DNA from: an uncultured Prevotella sp.
Lineage (GTDB): Bacteria; Bacteroidota; Bacteroidia; Bacteroidales; Bacteroidaceae
Direction: 5' to 3'
DNA length: 32,028 nt
NCBI GenBank assembly: GCA_947302435.1
Contig: CAMYVQ010000030.1
Span: forward strand, 1 to 32,028
Shown here one piece after another: positions 15,898-24,146 of this stretch (position 1 is the first letter of the stretch; every line of letters starts with the position of its first letter). Made by a program: the position numbers and the translations under genes. The notes under the pieces were generated by a model. The model did no database searches. It was given only the letters and a program-made list of their open reading frames with translations, and was not told the DNA's origin.

Positions 15898-16461
15898 ATG
15901 AAAAAGTTAATGATGACAATCGCAGCTGCATTTGCTGCTGTAACTATGAATGCACAAGTTTACGTTGGTGGCGGTATTGGTTTCGCTTCTCATGACAACG
16001 GTAACAAGTCTTACACTTCGTTCAAGTTTATGCCCGAGATTGGCTACAGCCTCGATGAGGATATGGCAATCGGTATTACCTTCGGCTATGAACAGGGTAA
16101 TGTTGATGAAGCTATTATTTCTGATAAAGGTAGTCTTGATGCTCCTAAGTCGTTCTCGATTGCTCCTTACCTTCGTTGCAATTTTGCCAAGTTTGGTCCT
16201 GTGACTCTTTTTGGTGATGCACAGCTCTCTTACTCAAACATTGACAATAAGGACATCGACGGTCTGAAATACAACAAGTTCGGTGTTGGTATTCTTCCTG
16301 GTGTGGCTGTTAGCCTGACCAAGGAACTGAGCTTCGTTTCTCATTTCGGCTACCTGGGCTACAACCAGATTAAGTCTGATGCAGATGGTGCAAAGGCTAC
16401 CTCAAGCGTTGGCCTGAACCTGACCAATGGCCTGAGCTTCGGTCTCTACTACAACTTCTAA
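15898..16461 (+). CDS. outer-membrane beta-barrel protein (OmpA/OmpW-like porin fold)
   Basis: A 187-residue protein with a signal peptide of about 19 residues ending MNAQ, followed by alternating aromatic/hydrophobic strands such as VYVGGGIGFAS, DMAIGITFGYEQG and FGVGILPGVAVSL, and ending in the aromatic residues YYNF with a terminal phenylalanine, the usual signal for outer-membrane assembly. About eight strands can be drawn, fitting a small barrel. There is no C-terminal peptidoglycan-binding OmpA domain. It is a single-gene unit with a strong promoter, leader hairpin and strong terminator, suggesting high expression. Whether it is a pore or a structural protein is unknown. Confidence 0.8.
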   Translation: MKKLMMTIAAAFAAVTMNAQVYVGGGIGFASHDNGNKSYTSFKFMPEIGYSLDEDMAIGITFGYEQGNVDEAIISDKGSLDAPKSFSIAPYLRCNFAKFGPVTLFGDAQLSYSNIDNKDIDGLKYNKFGVGILPGVAVSLTKELSFVSHFGYLGYNQIKSDADGAKATSSVGLNLTNGLSFGLYYNF

Positions 16462-16491
16462 GAAATAGAGTAAATGATTGATTGTTAATAG

Positions 16492-16520
16492 CCTGTCCTC
16501 ATTTCGAGGACAGGTTTTTT
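16492..16520 (+). terminator. intrinsic terminator of the barrel gene
   Basis: A 9-bp perfect stem (CCTGTCCTC with GAGGACAGG), a 5-base loop, and six T residues directly after. It lies 30 bases past the stop codon. Confidence 0.92.
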
Positions 16521-16566
16521 GTTTTTGGGGAGGTGTGAGTACCGAACCTTGGTGTTCTCACTACCT

Positions 16567-16640
16567 GACTTTGGCACTCATGTTACTTGGCTTTGGCACT
16601 CATGTTGTCTGGCTTTGGCACTCATGTTGTCTGACTTTGG
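16567..16640. repeat. 22-bp tandem repeat, about 3.4 copies
   Basis: Copies at 16567-16588, 16589-16610 and 16611-16632, then a partial copy to 16640. Copies 2 and 3 are identical; copy 1 differs at a few positions. A degenerate further copy may precede it (from 16545). Each unit contains CTTTGGCACTCATGTT. The 339-base gap between the barrel gene and ileS holds only the terminator, this array and the ileS promoter. Confidence 0.88.
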
Positions 16641-16726
16641 TATTTGTTGGTATAAAATCTGGTACTGAAGAGATATTGTAGATGTACTGTGGAGTTCGTT
16701 TTTTTTTCTTAAAAGACAATAGAGCC

Positions 16727-16758
16727 TTTGGCGTTCTCGTTTTTTATTTATATCTTTG
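16727..16758 (+). promoter_or_regulatory. promoter of the ileS operon
   Basis: TTTG at 16727-16730, a 20-base spacer and TATCTTTG at 16751-16758. The leader to the ATG at 16801 is about 38 bases and A-rich. Confidence 0.75.
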
Positions 16759-16800
16759 CAGGTCAAAATTAAAAAAGGTAAAAATAACAAGAGATATACA

Positions 16801-19800
16801 ATGGCAAAAAGATTCGCCGAGCATAGAGGCTTGGACCTGACACAGGTGAACAATGAGATTCTGGAAAGGTGGGCGAAAGAAGATATCTTTCACCGTTCTG
16901 TTGATGAGCGCGAGGGCTGTCCTCAATTCATTTTCTTTGAGGGACCTCCTTCGGCCAATGGTCATCCGGGCATTCACCATGTGCTGGGACGTGCGCTGAA
17001 AGACACGTTCAACCGCTATAAGACCATGCAGGGCTTTCAGGTAAAACGTAAGGCAGGCTGGGACACTCACGGACTCCCTGTAGAGTTAGGTGTTGAGAAG
17101 GCATTAGGCATTACCAAGGCTGATATTGACAACAAGGAAAGTGAGAAATACATCTCCACAGAGGACTATAACCGCAAATGTCGCGAGAATGTGATGATGT
17201 TCACGGCTGAATGGCGTGATCTCACTGAGCGAATGGGCTATTTTGTCGACCTTGACCATCCTTACATCACTTACGACAATAAGTATATTGAGACTTTGTG
17301 GTATCTGCTGAAGAAGTTCTACGAGAAAGGCCTTCTTTATAAAGGTTACACTATTCAGCCTTACAGCCCTGCCGCAGGTACGGGCTTGTCGTCGCACGAA
17401 CTGAACCAGCCGGGATGCTATCGCGATGTGAAGGACACCACTTGCACGGCCCTCTTCAAGATGAAGAACCCGAAACCCGAAATGGCACAATGGGGTACGC
17501 CTTTCTTCATGGCTTGGACGACGACTCCTTGGACATTGGCTGCCAACTCGGCACTCTGTGTAGGTCCGAAAATCGACTACGTGGCTCTTGACACTTACAA
17601 TCCCTATACGGCTGAAAAGATTACAGTTGTCATGGCTGAGGCTCGTGTGCCGGCCTATTTTGACACGGCTGCCGAGATTACCGATGGCGGCGAAATGCCA
17701 GACTTCAAGAAAGGCGAGAAGTTCCTGCCTTATCGTGTGGTGGGCCGTTATAAGGGAACCGACCTTGTGGGCATGGAATATGAGCAGTTGTTGCCCATGA
17801 TTCGTCCGATGGGTGAAGCGTTCCGTGTCATTCCAGGCGATTATGTGACGACCGAGGATGGTGCCGGTATCGTGCATATCGCCCCCAACTTTGGTGCCGA
17901 CGATGCTTTCGTGGCCAAAAAGGCAGGCATCTGTCCTATTGTGCTCATTGACAAGAAAGGGGCCGAGCGTCCTGTGGTTGATCTGCAAGGTAAATATTTC
18001 TTGGTGGAGGATCTCGACGAAAAATTCGTTGAGCGCTATGTGGATGTTGAGAAGTGGGGCCGCTATGCAGGCCGCTACGTGAAGAATGCCTACGATGAAA
18101 CTCTCACCGACAAGGACGAGACCCTTGATATCTCTATCTGCATGGACTTGAAGGCCGATGGCAAGGCTTTCAAGATTGAAAAACATGTACACAACTATCC
18201 CCATTGCTGGCGTACCGACAAGCCCGTACTCTACTATCCTCTCGACTCTTGGTTTATCAAGAGCTCGGCTTGCAAGGAGCGCATGAGCGAGCTGAACCGC
18301 ACCATTGGCTGGCATCCCGAATCGACGGGGTCGGGCCGCTTTGGCAACTGGCTTGACAATTTGAACGACTGGAACCTTTCTCGCTCTCGTTTCTGGGGTA
18401 CTCCGTTGCCCATTTGGCGTAGTGAGGATGGCGAGGAGAAGTGCATCGGTTCACTCGGAGAACTTTATAGTGAGATTGAGAAGGCCGTTGCCGCTGGCGT
18501 GATGACTTCGAATCCTCTGAAGGAGAAAGGTTTTGTTCCTGGCGACATGTCACAGGAGAACTACGACAAGATAGACATGCACCGTCCATACGTTGACTAT
18601 ATCATGTTGGTCAGCGAGAGTGGAAAGCCCATGAAACGTGAGACTGATCTCGTTGATGTGTGGTTTGATTCGGGTTCAATGCCGTATGCACAAGTACATT
18701 ATCCTTTTGAGAATAAAAAACTGATTGACAATAATTTATCGTTCCCTGCCGATTTCATTAATGAAGGTGTTGACCAGACCCGTGGATGGTTCTTTACCCT
18801 CCATGCCATCGCAACAATGATTTTCGACTCGGTGGCCTTCAAGAATGTCATTTCCACCGGTCTTGTGCTCGATGCCAAGGGCAACAAAATGTCGAAGCAT
18901 GTAGGTAATGTGGTCAATCCGTTTGAAATGATTGATAAGTTCGGTTCTGATGCCGTGCGCTTCTACATGATGACTAACTCAGAGCCTTGGGATAACCTGA
19001 AGTTCGATCCCGAAGGCGTGGCAGAGGTCAGCCGCAAATTCTTCGGAACGCTCTACAATACTTACATGTTCTTGGCCAAGATTGCCAATGTCGACAATTT
19101 TGACCCGTCCACACCACAGGTTCCTGTCAGTGAACGTCCTGAATTTGACCGTTGGATCTTGTCTTGTCTGAATTCCACTGTTGAAGGTGTGCAGGCAGAA
19201 CTGGACAATTTCGACCCGACACGTGCCGGTCGCTTGATTGACAAGTTCGTGGATGAAGACCTTTCCAACTGGTATGTCCGTCTGAACAAGAAACGCTTCT
19301 GGGGCAAGGATATGGAGAAAGACAAGCTGGCTGCCTATCAGACCCTTTATGAGTGTTTGATGACCGTGGCAAAACTGTTGGCTCCCTTCGCTCCTTTCTT
19401 TGCCGACCGCCTTTATCTTGACTTAGGTGGCAAACTCGACTCTGTTCACTTGGAGAGGTTCCCAAGCTTCGATGCTTCACTGATCAATAGCGATTTGGAG
19501 CAGCGCATGCTGATTGCCCAGCGCATCACGACCATCGTCCTTGCATTGCGCCGCAAGGAGAGCATCAAGGTGAAGCAGCCTTTGCAGACCCTGATGATTC
19601 CTCCCGTTGATGCCGAGCAGCGCCAGGAGATTGAGAGCGTGAAGGACATCTTCTTGCAGGAGGTGAATGTGAAAGAGGTGAAGTTCGTCGAAGGTCAGGG
19701 CATTCTGGTGAAGAAGGTGAAATGCAATTTCCGCACTATGGGTAAGAAGTTCGGCAAGCTGATGAAGGCTGTTGCCGCTGCGGTAGATGCCCTTACACAG

Positions 19801-20223
19801 GAACAGATTGCCCAGTTGGAGACAGAAGGCCAACTCATGCTCAATGTCGAAGGACAAGACCTGACGGTAGAGGCCGTCGATGTCGACATCATCAGCGAGG
19901 ACATCCCCGGCTGGCTGGTAGGCAACGAAGGCAACCTGACCGTGGCACTCGATATTACGCTGACCGATGAACTTCGTAATGAGGGTATGGCCCGTGAGCT
20001 GGTGAACCGCATCCAGAACCTGCGCAAGCAGAGCGGATTGGAGATTACCGACCGCATCACCGTGAGCATCGAGCCTAACGACCTTGCTACCAAGGCCATC
20101 AATGCCTTTGGCGACTATGTGGCCAGACAGGTGCTTGCCGATGCCATCAGCATGGAGCCGAACGACGGACAGGAAGTGGAATTTGACGACTTTAATCTAC
20201 ATATCAAAATAACAAAATCCTAA
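16801..20223 (+). CDS. ileS: isoleucyl-tRNA synthetase (type 2, altered HIGH motif)
   Basis: A 1140-residue class I aminoacyl-tRNA synthetase that charges tRNA-Ile. The catalytic opening GPPSANG is followed by G57-I58-H59-H60 where HxGH is expected. WTTTPWTLAAN marks the start of the CP1 editing domain; NLSRSRFWGTP and VDVWFDSGS mark the return to the catalytic core; and the second signature reads KMSKH (696-700). The C-terminal anticodon-binding part runs from about 780 to the end. The length and KMSK context fit the type 2 (eukaryote-like) IleRS. The ATG at 16801 is chosen; an in-frame TTG at 16756 lies within the -7 element and would not be transcribed. It is the first gene of a long plus-strand run. 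Confidence 0.95.
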   Translation: MAKRFAEHRGLDLTQVNNEILERWAKEDIFHRSVDEREGCPQFIFFEGPPSANGHPGIHHVLGRALKDTFNRYKTMQGFQVKRKAGWDTHGLPVELGVEKALGITKADIDNKESEKYISTEDYNRKCRENVMMFTAEWRDLTERMGYFVDLDHPYITYDNKYIETLWYLLKKFYEKGLLYKGYTIQPYSPAAGTGLSSHELNQPGCYRDVKDTTCTALFKMKNPKPEMAQWGTPFFMAWTTTPWTLAANSALCVGPKIDYVALDTYNPYTAEKITVVMAEARVPAYFDTAAEITDGGEMPDFKKGEKFLPYRVVGRYKGTDLVGMEYEQLLPMIRPMGEAFRVIPGDYVTTEDGAGIVHIAPNFGADDAFVAKKAGICPIVLIDKKGAERPVVDLQGKYFLVEDLDEKFVERYVDVEKWGRYAGRYVKNAYDETLTDKDETLDISICMDLKADGKAFKIEKHVHNYPHCWRTDKPVLYYPLDSWFIKSSACKERMSELNRTIGWHPESTGSGRFGNWLDNLNDWNLSRSRFWGTPLPIWRSEDGEEKCIGSLGELYSEIEKAVAAGVMTSNPLKEKGFVPGDMSQENYDKIDMHRPYVDYIMLVSESGKPMKRETDLVDVWFDSGSMPYAQVHYPFENKKLIDNNLSFPADFINEGVDQTRGWFFTLHAIATMIFDSVAFKNVISTGLVLDAKGNKMSKHVGNVVNPFEMIDKFGSDAVRFYMMTNSEPWDNLKFDPEGVAEVSRKFFGTLYNTYMFLAKIANVDNFDPSTPQVPVSERPEFDRWILSCLNSTVEGVQAELDNFDPTRAGRLIDKFVDEDLSNWYVRLNKKRFWGKDMEKDKLAAYQTLYECLMTVAKLLAPFAPFFADRLYLDLGGKLDSVHLERFPSFDASLINSDLEQRMLIAQRITTIVLALRRKESIKVKQPLQTLMIPPVDAEQRQEIESVKDIFLQEVNVKEVKFVEGQGILVKKVKCNFRTMGKKFGKLMKAVAAAVDALTQEQIAQLETEGQLMLNVEGQDLTVEAVDVDIISEDIPGWLVGNEGNLTVALDITLTDELRNEGMARELVNRIQNLRKQSGLEITDRITVSIEPNDLATKAINAFGDYVARQVLADAISMEPNDGQEVEFDDFNLHIKITKS

Positions 20224-20228
20224 AATTT

Positions 20229-20615
20229 ATGACCGAGAAAACACGTTACACGGATGAAGAACTCGAGGAGTTCCGTGAAATCATCAATGAAAAACTGACG
20301 TTGGCCAAGCGTGACTACGACCAGATGATGAAAGTACTGACGAACCAGGACTCGAATGATGTTGACGACACATCGCCTACATACAAGGCACTGGAAGAAG
20401 GTAGTACAACCCAGTCGAAAGAAGATCTTATTCAGTTTGCCGCACGTCAGCAGAAGTTCATCCAAGGACTGAAAGCTGCATTGGTGCGTATTGAAAATAA
20501 GACGTATGGCATTGACCGTATCACGGGAAAACTGATTCCCAAAGAACGTCTTCGCGCTGTTCCCCATGCTACGTTGAGCGTTGAGTCAAAGCAGATGGAA
20601 AAGCAAAGGAAGTGA
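20229..20615 (+). CDS. TraR/DksA-family protein without zinc-binding cysteines
   Basis: A 128-residue protein with two long helices, about residues 8-45 and 58-88, that would form the DksA coiled coil, joined by an acidic tip (NDVDD). The C-terminal globular part keeps the DksA-family pattern YGIDRITGKLIPKERLRAVP but has no cysteine; indeed the whole protein has none, so it cannot bind zinc in the usual way. DksA-type proteins enter the RNA polymerase secondary channel and help ppGpp control transcription. It starts 5 bases after the ileS stop and is followed by lspA, an arrangement consistent with one operon. Family assignment is good; function on polymerase is inferred. Confidence 0.82.
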   Translation: MTEKTRYTDEELEEFREIINEKLTLAKRDYDQMMKVLTNQDSNDVDDTSPTYKALEEGSTTQSKEDLIQFAARQQKFIQGLKAALVRIENKTYGIDRITGKLIPKERLRAVPHATLSVESKQMEKQRK

Positions 20616-20636
20616 CTCTAAATTGAAGAATTTGAA

Positions 20637-21266
20637 TTGAAGATCAAGGAACTTCTTACGAAAGGAAGACTCGCAATCATCCTGGTTGTCGCCATTCTCC
20701 TTGTTGACCAGATTATCAAGATTTGGGTTAAGACTCACATGGCACTCCATGAGAGTATCCATATCACTGATTGGTTCTATATTGCGTTCATTGAAAACAG
20801 TGGCATGGCATACGGCCTTCAACTCGGCCCCAAACTGCTGTTGTCGCTCTTCCGTGTCGTTGCCATCAGCGCCTTGTCCTATTATGTGTGGCTTCAGGTG
20901 CGGCGCAACGCCCGAATGGGCTATCTGGTCTGCCTGTCCATGATTCTGGCCGGGGCCATCGGCAATCTGATTGACTGCATGTTCTACGGTTTGGTGTTCG
21001 ACGCTTCTACAGCATACACCACGGCGGGTTTCGTGCCTTTTGGCGACGGCTATGCACCTTTCCTGATGGGTAAAGTGGTCGATATGTTCTACTTCCCTTT
21101 GATTGTGACGACTTATCCTGATTGGTCACCGTGGAATGCAGGCGAAGAATTCATCTTCTTCAGTCCGGTATTCAACTTTGCTGATTCCGCTATTTCGGTG
21201 GGTGTCGCACTGCTGTTGCTGTTCTATAGGAAGGAGGTCAGCGAAATATCATTTAAACGTGAATAG
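20637..21266 (+). CDS. lspA: lipoprotein signal peptidase (signal peptidase II)
   Basis: A 209-residue inner-membrane aspartyl protease that cuts the signal peptide from prolipoproteins. Four membrane helices are visible. The catalytic aspartates are D113 in GNLID and D183 in FNFAD, and the conserved ENSGMAYG block is at 53-60. A periplasmic insertion of about 50 residues lies between the two aspartates. No in-frame ATG exists between the upstream stop and the conserved KGRLAIIL region, so the TTG at 20637 is the likely start. The end overlaps the next gene, itself a lipoprotein and thus a possible substrate. Confidence 0.93.
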   Translation: MKIKELLTKGRLAIILVVAILLVDQIIKIWVKTHMALHESIHITDWFYIAFIENSGMAYGLQLGPKLLLSLFRVVAISALSYYVWLQVRRNARMGYLVCLSMILAGAIGNLIDCMFYGLVFDASTAYTTAGFVPFGDGYAPFLMGKVVDMFYFPLIVTTYPDWSPWNAGEEFIFFSPVFNFADSAISVGVALLLLFYRKEVSEISFKRE

Positions 21267-22215
21267 ACTCGCCCATATCGTTTTTCTGGCGTTTGTCGTC
21301 AGCTGGGCTTTATGGGGATGCAAACCCAAGACACCCAGTAGATACATTCAGCCCGATCAGATGGAAGACATTCTCGTCGATTACCATTTGGCCAAAGCTG
21401 TGGCTCAGGTCGATGGTAATTATGACGAATTGTCCTATAGACAGTCACTCTATTTTCAGGCGATTCTTCAGAAACATGGGGTGACACAGGCTGAGTTCGA
21501 CTCGTCGCTGGTCTATTATTACACACGGGCAGACCGTTTTGCATCTGTTTATAGGCGTGTCGTTGACCGTTTACAGGATCAGGCTGTCGTGCTGGGTGCC
21601 TCAGAGGGTGAGATAGGGCGTTATGCCACGCTGAATGCCTTCGGTGATACGGCCAATATCTGGTCGGGGTATTCATCCATTCTTTTGATACCCACGCCTC
21701 CTTATCATCGTAGTGAGTTTATGATCACGGGCGATTCCCTTTTCCGTAAGGGCGACACATTCCTACTTCAGTTCATGTCTGATTTCGTCTATCAGAGTGG
21801 TACGAAGGACGGTTTGGTCTATTTGGTCGTGGAATATCCCGATACGGTGGTGGTACGCCAGTCACGTTTTACTTTCTCCGGGCTTAACCAAATACGCATG
21901 GACAACCCGCCGGACAACTGCCCCAAATCAGTGAAAGGCTATTTCTATGTGGGTGGCACGCATGATCATTCGACCATCCTCCGCATGGCTTTTTTGAACA
22001 ATATTCAATTAATCAGATTCCATAAGAAAAATGAAGAACCAGCAGCGACCGCGTCGGATAGCATCGCATCGGATTCAATTGCCGGACGGGCAGTTGATGT
22101 CACAGTCGGTAGTGGAGATTCTGTCGGGAGAGGTCGTAAGATGCTACGCCTTGGAAAGGGAGATAGCCCAAACAGAGTGGTGGAGCGGATTGATTCAGTT
22201 AAGACACGACACTGA
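21259..22215 (+). CDS. DUF4296 lipoprotein
   Basis: A 318-residue protein beginning with GTG at 21259, which overlaps the lspA stop by eight bases. A hydrophobic signal ends in the lipobox LWGC (cysteine near residue 20). The DUF4296 domain follows (about residues 28-115, with PDQMEDILVDYHLAKA). The middle is beta-rich. The last ~60 residues (after RFHKK) are low complexity, with repeated ASDSI, and overlap another ORF in a different frame. DUF4296 is a Bacteroidetes family of unknown function. Lipid attachment would depend on LspA just upstream. Open frame farther upstream lies inside lspA and is not used. Confidence 0.8.
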   Translation: MNRLAHIVFLAFVVSWALWGCKPKTPSRYIQPDQMEDILVDYHLAKAVAQVDGNYDELSYRQSLYFQAILQKHGVTQAEFDSSLVYYYTRADRFASVYRRVVDRLQDQAVVLGASEGEIGRYATLNAFGDTANIWSGYSSILLIPTPPYHRSEFMITGDSLFRKGDTFLLQFMSDFVYQSGTKDGLVYLVVEYPDTVVVRQSRFTFSGLNQIRMDNPPDNCPKSVKGYFYVGGTHDHSTILRMAFLNNIQLIRFHKKNEEPAATASDSIASDSIAGRAVDVTVGSGDSVGRGRKMLRLGKGDSPNRVVERIDSVKTRH

Positions 22216-22258
22216 TGGCCGTCTTTGTGCCTACTATGAGGGGAAACGAATAGAATAA
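22031..22258 (+). CDS. short ORF overlapping the DUF4296 gene end (75 aa)
   Basis: A 75-residue frame that shares 185 bases, out of phase, with the end of the lipoprotein gene and ends 21 bases before the MFS permease. The product contains IASHRIQLPDG, VVEILSGEVV, a YALEREIAQTEW segment and a C-terminal CAYYEGKR. To my recollection this pattern (SHR-LPDG, VVE, TEW-G) recurs in short Bacteroidales proteins near this locus, but I cannot verify that. It is well composed, while the overlapped lipoprotein tail is low complexity, which favours a real gene. No strong ribosome site is seen. Confidence 0.5.
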   Translation: MKNQQRPRRIASHRIQLPDGQLMSQSVVEILSGEVVRCYALEREIAQTEWWSGLIQLRHDTDGRLCAYYEGKRIE

Positions 22259-22279
22259 AGAACTAAAAACCAAGAGAAT

Positions 22280-23593
22280 ATGAATTTGAAAATGCGTTTG
22301 GCGGTCATGAACTTTATGGAGTTCGCCGTATGGGGTGCCTACCTGACTTGTATGGGCAACTATCTGGGAATTGCCGGACTTGGCGAACAGATAGCGTGGT
22401 TCTATGCCATTCAGGGTATTGTCTCAATCTTTATGCCGACCATTATGGGCATTGTGGCTGATAAGTATATCCAACCGCAACGGTTGTTAGGGCTCTGTCA
22501 TCTGCTTGCTGGCGTTGCCATGTTAGGTTGCTGGTGGATGGGTGTTGAGGCTGGCTTTGGTCGTGAATTGCATGACAAGTCGGCATTCATTGCCACCTAT
22601 GCCGTAAGTGTCGCTTTCTTCATGCCTACAATCGCATTGTCAAATACCGTGGCTTTCTCATCGTTGAAAAAGAATGGTTTCGACACGGTGAAGGACTTTC
22701 CGCCTATCCGTGTGTTGGGCACTGTCGGCTTCATCGCTACCATGTGGTTTGTCAACTGTGCCGTATGGGACGACGGTTCGTTTTTCTTCACGCTTGAGGA
22801 GAATGCCCATAAGTTCCAGTATACCTATATGCAGTTCTTTGTCTCAGGCTTCTTGAGCCTTGTGCTTTGCGCCTATTGCTTCACGCTGCCCGAATGCCGT
22901 CTGCAACGCGAGGAAAAGGAAGTGTCTCTATTGGAACGTTTGGGGCTCAATGCCTTTAAGCTCTTCAAAACGAGGAAGATGGCTCTTTTCTTCATCTTCT
23001 CTGCATTGCTCGGCATGTGCTTGCAGGTGACCAACGGCTACGCAGGTCCGTTTATCACCAGTTTCAGAGGCTCTGCCGATGAAGCCATTGCTACATCGTT
23101 TGCAGCTAATAATGCAACGCTCCTTTCCTCTATCTCACAGGTGAGCGAGGCCCTTTGCATCCTTATGATACCGTTTTTCCTGAAGCGTTTCGGCATTAAG
23201 ATCGTCATGCTGATGTCAATGTTTGCCTGGGTGTTCCGCTTTGGCTTCTTCGGCATTGGCAATCCTGCCATGCCGGGGGTGCTGCTCTTCATTCTTTCAT
23301 GCATTGTCTATGGCGTGGCCTTCGACTTTTTCAACGTGTCGGGTGGCATCTTTGTCGATCAGGAGTGTGAACCCAGCATCAAGGCTTCCGCTCAAGGACT
23401 GTTCATGATGATGACCAATGGCGTAGGTGCTACTGTGGGAACGCTTGCTGCAGGCGAGATTGTCAATCACTATTGTTCTTGGCAGGAAGGCTATCTGCTT
23501 GGCGATTGGACTACCTGTTGGTTCATCTTTGCCGCTTTTGCTCTTGTAGTGGGTATCAGCTTTGCTCTTGTTTTCAAGCCAGAGAGTAAATAA
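22280..23593 (+). CDS. MFS nucleoside:proton symporter-like permease
   Basis: A 437-residue inner-membrane protein with about 12 membrane helices. The N-terminus, MRLAVMNFMEFAVWGAYL, followed by a loop VADKYIQPQRL after helix 2, is typical of the NupG/nucleoside-symporter branch of MFS, as is the helix with GGIFVDQE in the second half. It probably imports nucleosides. It starts 21 bases after the overlapping short ORF, and the next gene starts 16 bases after its stop, so it belongs to the ileS-led run. Substrate is inferred from family likeness only. Confidence 0.82.
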   Translation: MNLKMRLAVMNFMEFAVWGAYLTCMGNYLGIAGLGEQIAWFYAIQGIVSIFMPTIMGIVADKYIQPQRLLGLCHLLAGVAMLGCWWMGVEAGFGRELHDKSAFIATYAVSVAFFMPTIALSNTVAFSSLKKNGFDTVKDFPPIRVLGTVGFIATMWFVNCAVWDDGSFFFTLEENAHKFQYTYMQFFVSGFLSLVLCAYCFTLPECRLQREEKEVSLLERLGLNAFKLFKTRKMALFFIFSALLGMCLQVTNGYAGPFITSFRGSADEAIATSFAANNATLLSSISQVSEALCILMIPFFLKRFGIKIVMLMSMFAWVFRFGFFGIGNPAMPGVLLFILSCIVYGVAFDFFNVSGGIFVDQECEPSIKASAQGLFMMMTNGVGATVGTLAAGEIVNHYCSWQEGYLLGDWTTCWFIFAAFALVVGISFALVFKPESK

Positions 23594-23609
23594 GAACTTC
23601 AAATTTCTG

Positions 23610-24146
23610 ATGGGTCAGATGAAGCGTACACTGTTAAGGTTTGAAAACATCCAGCAGGTTATGGGGGATGATCGTCTCTCAGTCATTCTTTTGACTGATG
23701 AGGCTCGACAGCGTGCGCTTTCTATTATTTGTGACGAGCAGACGACGCAACAGTTTTTGTTGCGTATGCAGTCTCCCACATATAGCAAGACCTTACTGCC
23801 TGAAGCACTTGTACAAATGTTGCCTTTTCAGTATGAAATGATGATCTATGGCGTTCATGACGGACAATATCAGGTGGTGTTGGCTGATACGGAATTCAAA
23901 CGGAGTGTCCGCATTCGCATGAGCGATGCCGTGTTGTTGAGTTTGTTTTCCAATTATCCTCTTTATATTGAGGAGTCCCTCATGCAACGCCAGTGCATTC
24001 CCTTCGATGAAAATGCCAAAGGTGTGGCTATCCCCATCAATACGATGGACAGCCGTCGGCTTCATATTGCACTTGAAAAGGCCATTGATGAAGAAAATTA
24101 TGAACTCGCTTCACAGTTGCGCGACGAAATCAAAAGACGCTCATGA
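23610..24146 (+). CDS. bifunctional nuclease-family (DUF151) protein with UVR motif
   Basis: A 178-residue protein from the ATG at 23610 (an ATG three codons later is an alternative). The DUF151 core occupies about residues 10-130. The C-terminal ~35 residues, starting at HIALEKAIDEENYELASQLR, match the UvrB/UvrC interaction motif. Members of this family have been described as bifunctional nucleases, but the bacterial role is poorly known. Its stop overlaps the rsmE start (ATGA), so it is coupled to rsmE. Confidence 0.82.
   Translation: MGQMKRTLLRFENIQQVMGDDRLSVILLTDEARQRALSIICDEQTTQQFLLRMQSPTYSKTLLPEALVQMLPFQYEMMIYGVHDGQYQVVLADTEFKRSVRIRMSDAVLLSLFSNYPLYIEESLMQRQCIPFDENAKGVAIPINTMDSRRLHIALEKAIDEENYELASQLRDEIKRRS

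Noticed and set aside
16567..16640. CRISPR array
   Set aside because: The 22-base units are directly adjacent with no spacers, and no cas gene is nearby.
16633..16853. minus-strand frame encoding repeats across the 22-bp array and ileS start
   Set aside because: It crosses the ileS promoter and start codon on the opposite strand, and its repetitive part merely reflects the DNA repeat.
17104..18315. 403-codon open frame on the minus strand inside ileS
   Set aside because: It is a shadow of the well-supported ileS frame with no promoter, ribosome site or family likeness.
21136..21258. longer N-terminus for the DUF4296 protein
   Set aside because: That stretch lies inside lspA in another frame and would bury the lipoprotein signal; GTG at 21259 puts the signal at the N-terminus.
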